Assembly (NCBI GenBank): GCA_024640205.1
Contig: JAHEFL010000156.1
Coordinates: forward strand, 1 to 5,623
Length of the DNA: 5,623 bases
Direction: 5' to 3'
Source: Flavobacteriales bacterium
GTDB taxonomy: Bacteria; Bacteroidota; Bacteroidia; Flavobacteriales_F; PHOS-HE28
Shown: positions 1 through 5,623 of the stretch, piece by piece
Position numbering within the stretch: position 1 is the stretch's first letter
Layout of the letters: every line of letters begins with the position of its first letter
Notes under the pieces: model-generated
The model's database searches: none
What the model saw: only the letters and a program-made list of their open reading frames with translations
What the model was told of the DNA's origin: nothing
Program-made: the position numbers and the translations under genes

Positions 1-6
1 TCCTGT

Positions 7-14
7 CAAAGATA
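7..14 (-). promoter_or_regulatory. Candidate Bacteroidota -7 promoter box reading out of the window
   Basis: The minus strand reads TATCTTTG, a full match to the TAnnTTTG -7 consensus known for Bacteroidota housekeeping promoters. It lies in the gene-free stretch downstream of the CUB protein and would drive a gene beyond the left edge. I see no TTG box at the expected distance upstream. A few such matches are expected by chance in a window this size, so the call is weak. Confidence 0.3.
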
Positions 15-19
15 CAGGT

Positions 20-140
20 GCACTGATCGCCGGTCTTTCGGTCCCTATCTTGTCATGGGTGGATATTTCGCCGGAATGACATGAAAGGCTTCTTGATAGC
101 AACCTTAGGAAGGTATTGATGAAGGACCTGCGATCAGTGC
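20..140. repeat. 11-bp inverted repeat spanning the CUB protein stop codon
   Basis: gcactgatcgc at 20-30 is the exact reverse complement of gcgatcagtgc at 130-140, with 99 bp between the arms. The right arm contains the stop codon (134-136). In the minus-strand transcript the arms could pair as a long-range stem enclosing smaller hairpins, so it might contribute to 3'-end folding. No U-tract follows, and chance cannot be excluded. Confidence 0.4.
102..114 (-). terminator. Small hairpin after the CUB protein gene, doubtful terminator
   Basis: ACCTT and AAGGT form a perfect 5-bp stem with a 3-nt loop, about 20 bp past the stop codon on the transcribed strand. It is short and AT-balanced, with no U-run behind it, so it would be a poor intrinsic terminator by itself. 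It is listed because nothing better is present in 1-133. A 6-bp tgtcat/atgaca pair at 51-56 and 76-81 is the only other local stem seen there. Confidence 0.2.
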
Positions 141-2632
141 TTGACGAAGCGCCCCATGCCGACCACCCCTCCGCTCGCGTCCACCACTTGCATCACATAG
201 CTGCCGGCCTCAAGGCCATGGAGCGGGACGGTATGTGACTGCTGCTCATCCGATCCGCCCAGGAATTGTTCATGGATCACTCTGCCGGAGGCATCGATGA
301 TCTGGGCACGGTAACGCCCTTCCTCGGAACGGTTCCAGTTCAACGTGATGTATTGATCCGCAGGTACCGGGTGCATGCTTAGCCCGATACTGGTCCTGCG
401 GTTCACGCTGACCACTTCGCTGTAGTGCTCGGAACCATCCAGATCCACCTGTCGAAGCCTGTAATAATTCATTCCGGACAGTGGTGAATCGTCCCAGGTC
501 CGGTAATTAACCAAGGTGTTCGAATAACCCGATGCGGGTACCATGCCGATAATGTTGAATTGCTGATCCTGACCGGCTCGTTCCACGAGGAAACGCTCGC
601 TTCCATCCTCGGATAGTGTGCTCCAGGTCACCAATACCTCATCTCCCACGGGTTCCGCCTTCAATCCGATCATGGTCACAGGAAGCACTGTGCAGTCCAA
701 AGAAGCGCCATTGATCAAGTCCCAGTTCAGGGCGAAGGCCAGCCCACTTTGCGACCAGTTGCTGATGTACAGGAGGTAGACTTCTCCAACGGTTGTGATC
801 GTCAGATCATTCACCCATTTGTCGCCGGTGGCTCCTTCACTGTTCTCAGTAGCGGTGAAGTTCATGCCGGTACTTCCGGCCGGAGCCGCATAGGAGCACC
901 GCAACGGTGGACCCAAAGGTGGGCAGACGTTGCTAAGCGAGGAACCAGGGGGGTAAGGACCCCAGATGGCAAAATCATAATCATCCGCAGGGTTCGTCGG
1001 GTCGATGGAGAAAGCCACATTACCCGTAGCGCTGGGTGAAAAGTTGTACCACGTACCCTGCCGTTCAGCATTCAGCAGGCATCCGTAATTGCTATTGTTC
1101 AGGTCAACGATGCTTCCTGTGTTATTCGCATTGTTGTTGAATCCTTGACTGTCGCACACGGTTATTCCACCCGCACAGTCCTCCGGTGGCAAGGGCGGTG
1201 GAACACAGGTCACTGTGGCGATGTAGCTCAGTCCGCCGGCAGGGGGAGAACCGGAGTTGAACAAGGCACCACCGCCTGTACTGATGCCCAGCGAGTAGCG
1301 ATTATCCCCTTGGAAGGTTCCGCTGTTGTTGTAATTCAGGGACACGATATCATTGATGTTGACACCGAAGGTGACCTGGTTGAAGCTGCCTGAAACAGTA
1401 TAGGTGTTGCAGGCAGGTGGGGAAGCGCCTCCTGGATAGATGCACACCGTAATGTTACTCGCCCCCCATCCGTCGCCCCAATTGTCATACATATTAAGTA
1501 CGTAAATGCAGTCACCTGAAGGTGGAGGTGGGGGTGGGGCGCAGGTGATGCTCGCCACCCAGCCTGCGTATGTGACGGACGCGTCGGAAGTGAATACCAG
1601 CGTAAGACACCCGTTGGCTGCAGAGGAGGTAAGCGTTCCCGGAGAAGCATTCCCGCTATAGGTCCCCAACAAGGGGGCACCTGCGCTGTTGCCATTGTAG
1701 ATACGAAGAAGGTCAAAGTTCGCTTCCGTGGCGAAGACCGAGAAGTTGATCGTGACCACCTCGCCAGCCACACTGGGACAATAGGTAACGGTGGAGTTCG
1801 TGTTGTTCAGGTAGTTCCCGCTACCGCCCGGATCGAAAACAGTAGTTCCACACACGCTTCCTGGAGCAGGAGGCAATGCGCAGGTGATGTTCGCGGCCCA
1901 GCCTGCAGCGTTGACACTGTTGTTCGAGGTGAAGCGGATCGTAATGCAACCTGATGTATGGGTGGAAGTGATCGGGGATGGATCACCCACGCCGCTCAAC
2001 GTACCGATCAGCGGCGCCAACGTGTTCGGTCCGTTGTAGATCTCCAGGATATCCACTCCGGCTTGTGTGTTGACCGAAGTGAAATCGATGGTCACCACCT
2101 GTCCGGCCACCGTAGGACAGTAGGTGTATATGACATTCGCATTGTTCGGGTAGTTGCCGCCGGAACCACCGGGATCATAGACCGTCGTACCACAAGAGGG
2201 TGGTGGCGGTGGGGGCGTAGCGCAGGTGATACTTGCTACCCACCCTGCGGCGTTCTGGGAATTGTTCGAGGTGAATTGGAGCGTGATACAGCCGCTGGCA
2301 TGTGTGCTGGTGAACGCAGGTCCATTCGCAATAGTCGTATTGCCTCCTCCACCGATCGTGCTCACCACTGGAGAACCGGTATCGGGTCCATCGTGGATCG
2401 TAATGATGTCCTGGCTCCGAAGATTTATCGCACCAAAATCCAATGTGAGGATATCACCAGGTGTATTAGGGCAATAGGTGATGAAGTAATTCTCATTGTC
2501 ACTGTAATTGCCTGATGGCCCGCCAGTGTCATACACCGTGGTTCCACAGAACTGCGCATTCAAAACACCCGTGGTCAGTATGAAGCCGATCACGAGTAGG
2601 CTTGACGGCCTACCCTGGTGACGGTATTTCAT
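134..2632 (-). CDS. Large secreted CUB-repeat protein with T9SS type A sorting domain
   Basis: Predicted cell-surface or secreted protein of 832 aa, probably adhesive or ligand-binding; no catalytic domain is visible. From ATG 2632 the order is: signal peptide (about 1-27, ending VLNAQ); three CUB-like repeats (29-137, 147-251, 261-364), each opening CGTTV and carrying four cysteines; a module with NWGDGWG (about 375-476); a beta-rich module with YDFAIWGP and RCS motifs (about 486-647); an FN3-like segment ending in NYYRLRQVDLDG (about 650-746); and a C-terminal T9SS sorting domain (about 751-832). That last domain is known to direct export across the outer membrane and attachment or release there. 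Proline-rich linkers separate the modules. A GTG at 2644 would add four residues and overlap the upstream stop, but the ATG gives a cleaner signal peptide. The start lies 8 bp after the small secreted gene, suggesting an operon. Domain calls are by motif recognition; the ligand is unknown. Confidence 0.93.
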   Translation of the reverse strand: MKYRHQGRPSSLLVIGFILTTGVLNAQFCGTTVYDTGGPSGNYSDNENYFITYCPNTPGDILTLDFGAINLRSQDIITIHDGPDTGSPVVSTIGGGGNTTIANGPAFTSTHASGCITLQFTSNNSQNAAGWVASITCATPPPPPPSCGTTVYDPGGSGGNYPNNANVIYTYCPTVAGQVVTIDFTSVNTQAGVDILEIYNGPNTLAPLIGTLSGVGDPSPITSTHTSGCITIRFTSNNSVNAAGWAANITCALPPAPGSVCGTTVFDPGGSGNYLNNTNSTVTYCPSVAGEVVTINFSVFATEANFDLLRIYNGNSAGAPLLGTYSGNASPGTLTSSAANGCLTLVFTSDASVTYAGWVASITCAPPPPPPSGDCIYVLNMYDNWGDGWGASNITVCIYPGGASPPACNTYTVSGSFNQVTFGVNINDIVSLNYNNSGTFQGDNRYSLGISTGGGALFNSGSPPAGGLSYIATVTCVPPPLPPEDCAGGITVCDSQGFNNNANNTGSIVDLNNSNYGCLLNAERQGTWYNFSPSATGNVAFSIDPTNPADDYDFAIWGPYPPGSSLSNVCPPLGPPLRCSYAAPAGSTGMNFTATENSEGATGDKWVNDLTITTVGEVYLLYISNWSQSGLAFALNWDLINGASLDCTVLPVTMIGLKAEPVGDEVLVTWSTLSEDGSERFLVERAGQDQQFNIIGMVPASGYSNTLVNYRTWDDSPLSGMNYYRLRQVDLDGSEHYSEVVSVNRRTSIGLSMHPVPADQYITLNWNRSEEGRYRAQIIDASGRVIHEQFLGGSDEQQSHTVPLHGLEAGSYVMQVVDASGGVVGMGRFVKH
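1541..2548 (-). repeat. Three tandem CUB-like domain repeats in the coding sequence
   Basis: Three in-frame units encode CUB-like domains at 2222-2548, 1880-2194 and 1541-1852. The DNA is still recognisably repeated: gcgcaggtgat occurs at 2220, 1878 and 1539, a period of about 340 bp (113-114 codons). Every unit keeps the pattern CGTTV, YCP, GC and ITC. That gives cysteines at residues 29/54/115/137, 147/172/229/251 and 261/285/342/364, consistent with two disulfides per domain. Each has the D(I/L)(I/L)xI(H/Y)(D/N)G segment that carries an acidic residue in calcium-binding CUB domains. Internal duplication is inferred from the shared DNA blocks. Confidence 0.85.
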
Positions 2633-2640
2633 GGCGCTCT

Positions 2641-3078
2641 TCACTTCGGAGTGGCGTCTATCGGTCCGTTCAGTAGATCGGGACCGGGTTGCCCGATCGA
2701 CGGATCAAGCGGCCTTGGAACGTCAGTAGCGGAGCTTGGGTTACCAGGCACTTCCCCAGAACCATTAACATTCGTTGGTCCGGTTTCCGGATCGGCTTCA
2801 GGAATGGGCCAACCAGTATCAAAGTTGCCGGCATTCAATTCGTTCAAGGTTGCCAGAAGTTCATCCGTTGTGATCTCGGAATTCAAACGAGCCTTGATCA
2901 GGTTCCCGTCAATGGCCACCCTGCCTTTCGGATCCAGGTCGTTCACCACTTGGTGCACCAATTTTGCCGTCAGGGGGTCCAGAGATCCGTCCACATGAAG
3001 ACGGTGGTCGCTGGTCGTGGACTGAGCGGCCAGCAGGACACTGGAACCCAGGCATGCCAGGGTAAAAAGGGTCCTCAT
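2641..3078 (-). CDS. Small secreted protein of unknown function
   Basis: I do not recognise this 145-aa protein as a named family. From ATG 3078 it has a signal peptide (residues 1 to about 19, MRTLFTLACL... ending LLAAQ). A compact charged core follows (about 26-84) with a predicted strand-helix-strand-strand-helix order. The tail (about 90-145) is low-complexity and rich in Pro, Gly, Asp and Asn. An in-frame ATG at 3117 would add 13 residues ahead of the signal peptide, so the internal ATG is preferred. The only cysteine, residue 9, sits inside the signal peptide, so the mature protein has none. Its TGA lies 8 bp before the ATG of the CUB protein, so the two are probably co-transcribed and may act together at the cell surface. 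There is no sorting domain, so periplasmic residence is likely but inferred. The gene call rests on the signal peptide, the tight spacing and a plausible fold. Confidence 0.78.
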   Translation of the reverse strand: MRTLFTLACLGSSVLLAAQSTTSDHRLHVDGSLDPLTAKLVHQVVNDLDPKGRVAIDGNLIKARLNSEITTDELLATLNELNAGNFDTGWPIPEADPETGPTNVNGSGEVPGNPSSATDVPRPLDPSIGQPGPDLLNGPIDATPK

Positions 3079-3305
3079 GAACAAGGCTTGTACGTTCGGA
3101 AGATGCCGGTTGCACATTACGCAATGAAATCTGGTCTCGATTATCGACGAAAGCCTGATACGACCAGTTCAACGTGCAAGTTACATCGATGAGCGACCTG
3201 GGTCCAGTTCGATCGAGCAAGCGTTCCGCACAAGGCCTCGTTAACTTCCAGAGATCATCCAATCTCCGGTGCTACCACTTCGTACAGGAGTACAAGCAAT
3301 CCTAG

Positions 3306-3319
3306 GCCCCAAGTGGGGC
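3306..3319 (-). terminator. Weak terminator-like hairpin after the transporter gene
   Basis: A perfect 5-bp stem (GCCCC/GGGGC) with a 4-nt loop, extendable by one G-U pair, lies about 27 bp past the transporter stop codon. The following minus-strand bases (ctaggattgctt) are not a real U-tract, so this is only a candidate for ending the transporter transcript. The rest of the 3079-3346 gap shows no ORF worth calling and no convincing Bacteroidota promoter, although the promoter for the small secreted gene should be there. Confidence 0.3.
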
Positions 3320-3346
3320 TCGCATGGGTAGGTCCAGTTGGTTGCG

Positions 3347-4879
3347 CTACGGGACCGGCATGTACATCGGTGCACCGGGACCAATGGGTAGTTCCAGCAG
3401 TACCCATATGATCAGCAGCACGCTCCAACCCAGCAGGAAGACCACACTATACGGTAGCATGGTACTGATGACCGTACCGATACCGGCCTTCTTGTCGTAG
3501 CGCGCGATGAACGCAACGATCAGGGCGAAGTAGCTCATCATGGGGCTGATGATGTTCGTGACGCTATCACCGACACGGTACGCCATCTGTGTGAATTCGG
3601 GCGTATACCCGAGCAACATGAACATGGGTATGAAAACCGGAGCCATGATGGCCCACTTGGCTGAGGCACTGCCCATGACCAGGTTGATCACTGCGGAAAC
3701 GAGGACGAATGCGAGCATCAATGGAATGGGCCCCAGGTTCAGTGCCTTTAGTCCAGCGGCGCCCTTGATCGCCATGATCAATCCAAGGTTCGTCCAGTTG
3801 AAATAGGCCACGAACTGGGCGGCGAAGAACACGAGCACGATATAGGAGCCGAGCGTTTCCATGCTCTTGCTCATGCCCTGCATCACATCACTGTCGTTCT
3901 TGAACGTACCGGCACCAATGCCGTAGGCAATACCGGCTATGGCCGCACTTAGGAAGATCATGGCCACTATTCCGCTCATGAACGGGGAATGCAGGATCTC
4001 GAACGTGACCGGGTCCCGGAGGAACCCGTCAGCTGGTAGTAATCCCCAAAGGATCCAAGCGGTGAAAAGCAGGATGCCGACGCCCGCGAAACGCAAACCC
4101 CGTTTCTCTGCGGCGGTCGCACCGCGCACCTCCTCGGGATTTTCGTCCCCTTCATAGTCTCCCAAACGGGGGATCACGATCTTCTCGGTCACCCAGGTAC
4201 CAAGGCCTGCGATGATGAAGGTGCTCACGAACATGAAGTAGTAGTTGCAAGCGGGGTTCACCGCATAGCTCTTGTCGATGATGCGGGCCGCTTCCTCGCT
4301 CAGTCCAGCGAGCAAAGGGTCGATGGTGCCCAGAAGAAGGTTCGCACTGTATCCGCCGGAAACACCTGCGAAAGCGGCAGCAAGGCCGGCCAAGGGGTGC
4401 CTTCCAGCAGCGAGGAATATCACCGCTGCCAAGGGAACGAGCAGCACGTATCCAACTTCACTTGCCGTGTTGGAGATCACACCGGAGAACACGATCACGA
4501 ACGTGAGCAGCTTCTTGGGAGACGCCAGCACGACGGCACGCAAGGCAGCTGCGATCAATCCGCTTCCTTCGGCGATACCGATGCCCAGCAAGGCGACGAG
4601 CACAGTTCCCAGTGGTGCGAAGCCGGTGAAGTTGGTCACCATTTTCGTGAGGATGAGGTGCAGACCCTCCGCGCTCACCAGATTCACTGGCTTCACTTCA
4701 GCCCCCGTACCCGGATGTATAACGCTCACGTCGAACTGGGCCACCACCCAGCTCAATAGGACGACCAGCATGGCGAAACCTGCGAACAAGGTGGCCGGAT
4801 GGGGAAGGAGATTCCCGACGCGTTCAACGAAAGAGAGGAAGCGGTCGACCGCTGAGGTCTTCTTTACTGCTTGTGCCAT
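3347..4879 (-). CDS. AbgT family transporter
   Basis: Inner-membrane transporter of the AbgT family. Escherichia coli AbgT takes up p-aminobenzoyl-glutamate, and the related MtrF and YdaH proteins have been linked to sulfonamide export. Which role applies here cannot be read from the sequence. The protein is 510 aa from ATG 4879, close to the usual length, with about a dozen hydrophobic segments including re-entrant hairpin candidates. Family hallmarks are intact: [10 protein letters not shown] (about 135-144), [20 protein letters not shown] (about 174-193), GSASAKW followed by APVFIPM (about 403-419), and [18 protein letters not shown] (434-451). Asp187, Trp409, Arg435 and Asp438 fall in the conserved motifs lining the substrate path. 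An in-frame TTG at 4912 would add 11 residues with no family support. The gene starts 59 bp after the sorting-domain gene, with a pyrimidine-rich stretch but no clear terminator between them, so read-through is possible. Confidence 0.95.
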   Translation of the reverse strand: MAQAVKKTSAVDRFLSFVERVGNLLPHPATLFAGFAMLVVLLSWVVAQFDVSVIHPGTGAEVKPVNLVSAEGLHLILTKMVTNFTGFAPLGTVLVALLGIGIAEGSGLIAAALRAVVLASPKKLLTFVIVFSGVISNTASEVGYVLLVPLAAVIFLAAGRHPLAGLAAAFAGVSGGYSANLLLGTIDPLLAGLSEEAARIIDKSYAVNPACNYYFMFVSTFIIAGLGTWVTEKIVIPRLGDYEGDENPEEVRGATAAEKRGLRFAGVGILLFTAWILWGLLPADGFLRDPVTFEILHSPFMSGIVAMIFLSAAIAGIAYGIGAGTFKNDSDVMQGMSKSMETLGSYIVLVFFAAQFVAYFNWTNLGLIMAIKGAAGLKALNLGPIPLMLAFVLVSAVINLVMGSASAKWAIMAPVFIPMFMLLGYTPEFTQMAYRVGDSVTNIISPMMSYFALIVAFIARYDKKAGIGTVISTMLPYSVVFLLGWSVLLIIWVLLELPIGPGAPMYMPVP

Positions 4880-4938
4880 GGTTCGGTGCACGGATGGTCC
4901 GCGCGGCGCCAAAGAAAAGGGAAAAGATGGGGCTTGCC

Positions 4939-5623
4939 TTATTGGCGGATCAAGCGACCCTGTGCCAATGGGGTACCGTCCTCCGCTACCAACTGTACGG
5001 TATAAGCGGCCGGGGCGAGCCCTTCGACGTTGATCGCCACGCGCTGCATCGTTATGCGGTTCGCCACTTTCATGCTACGGACCATACGCCCGGTCGCATC
5101 GAAAAGGAAAATACGTGCTCCGTTCGCTGGTACGGACGGGAGTATGATCTCCACCGGGCCTATACTGGGGTTGGGAAACACGGTCAGCGCATCATCTTGC
5201 ATCGGGAGTTCGTTCGCGTTAGTGCTCAGCGTAAAGGCATCGAAGGTGAATCCGAATCCGAGTGATGGAATGGCATCCGTTACATATAACAGATAGTAGG
5301 TTTCTGCTCCCATCCATACCGGTGCGAGCCATCCATCGCCTGTCTCGTCCTCCACTTCATCCAGTGCAGCGCTGCTTAAACCGGTCGTTCCGATCGTTGT
5401 AGCCCGACTGCAACGAACCGGCTCGCCGAGATCGTCACACATACCCCACTGACCAACATCAAACGGTCCCCACAGTGCAAAGTCGTAGTTGCCACTTCCT
5501 TGCGGACCGGGTGCGATGGTAAGGTCTAGTGCTCCTTGTGGGACACCGTTCGGGGATTCCGAACTGAGCATCACCCATATTCCATGAACCTCTCCGTTAG
5601 AGAGGCATCCTTGATCATCAGGT
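4939..5623 (-). CDS. T9SS type A sorting domain protein, 5' end outside window
   Basis: C-terminal 227 residues of a secreted or cell-surface protein. The frame stays open through the right edge, so the internal GTG (5574) and ATG (5571) should not be taken as the start. Visible residues 1 to about 133 form a beta-rich module with [22 protein letters not shown] and YYLLY. It matches, motif for motif and in order, the fifth module of the CUB protein at 695-1084. Residues about 143-227 are a T9SS sorting domain: [22 protein letters not shown], and a final [11 protein letters not shown]...GRLIRQ. Unlike the CUB protein, it has no FN3-like segment between module and sorting domain, only a short linker. 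The stop is 59 bp before the transporter start. The N-terminal architecture and function are unknown. Confidence 0.9.
   Translation of the reverse strand, partial: PDDQGCLSNGEVHGIWVMLSSESPNGVPQGALDLTIAPGPQGSGNYDFALWGPFDVGQWGMCDDLGEPVRCSRATTIGTTGLSSAALDEVEDETGDGWLAPVWMGAETYYLLYVTDAIPSLGFGFTFDAFTLSTNANELPMQDDALTVFPNPSIGPVEIILPSVPANGARIFLFDATGRMVRSMKVANRITMQRVAINVEGLAPAAYTVQLVAEDGTPLAQGRLIRQ

Noticed and set aside
1336..1773. Second minus-strand frame of 145 codons inside the CUB gene
   Set aside because: It lies wholly within the CUB protein gene in another frame, and its translation looks like frame-shifted repeat sequence.
1958..2515. Plus-strand open frame of 185 codons
   Set aside because: It lies antisense to the CUB repeats, with Arg-rich translation and no recognisable motif. 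The minus-strand frame has clear domain structure.
3050..3078. Lipoprotein signal around Cys9 (TLAC) of the small secreted protein
   Set aside because: The residue at -3 is Thr rather than Leu/Val/Ile, and only eight residues precede the cysteine, too few for a lipoprotein signal. The hydrophobic stretch continues past it to LLAAQ, fitting an ordinary signal peptide.
3164..3176. 13-bp direct repeat ccagttcaacgtg shared with 335-347
   Set aside because: One copy is intergenic and the other lies in the CUB gene's C-terminal coding region, with no shared flanks. A match of this length somewhere in the window is not surprising.
3201..3340. ggtccagtt repeated at 3201-3209 and 3331-3339
   Set aside because: Two 9-bp copies without regular spacing or symmetry are too little to call an operator.
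4272..5033. Plus-strand open frame of 253 codons
   Set aside because: It lies antisense to the well-supported transporter gene and runs past its start. Its translation is rich in Arg, Ala, Ser and Thr with no domain or signal, as expected of a shadow frame in GC-rich DNA.
4939..5574. Complete 211-aa gene starting at GTG 5574
   Set aside because: The frame remains open through position 5622, and those extra codons (GCL and following) match the shared module in the CUB protein. The real start is therefore outside the window.

Overview
The window looks like a piece of a Bacteroidota chromosome, perhaps a high-GC member of the Flavobacteriales. The sequence is visibly above 50 % GC. Two encoded proteins end in a type IX secretion system (T9SS) type A sorting domain, a system largely confined to that phylum. 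Gene starts lack clear Shine-Dalgarno sequences, as is usual there. The order-level placement is a guess.

All four supported genes lie on the minus strand, so transcription runs from high to low coordinates. First comes the 3' part of a secreted T9SS cargo gene cut by the window's right edge (4939-5623). After 59 bp follows a complete AbgT-family transporter gene (3347-4879). A 268-bp gap with a weak terminator-like hairpin separates it from a small secreted protein of unknown function (2641-3078). Only 8 bp later begins a large multidomain surface protein (134-2632) with three CUB-like repeats, a DxxGDGW-type module, another beta-rich module, an FN3-like segment and a T9SS sorting domain. 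The last 133 bp (1-133) contain no gene. They hold an 11-bp inverted repeat spanning the stop codon and a sequence matching the Bacteroidota -7 promoter box, directed out of the window.

The small secreted protein and the CUB protein are probably one transcription unit. The partial gene and the CUB protein share an extracellular module as well as the sorting domain, so the transporter is flanked by two cell-surface or secreted proteins built from the same parts. Nothing in the sequence ties the transporter functionally to them. I see no RNA genes, mobile elements or CRISPR array, and no clear evidence of a new defence or biosynthetic system. The least explained item is the small secreted protein, whose core could be read as a metal-binding (HMA)-like fold lacking the CxxC motif.
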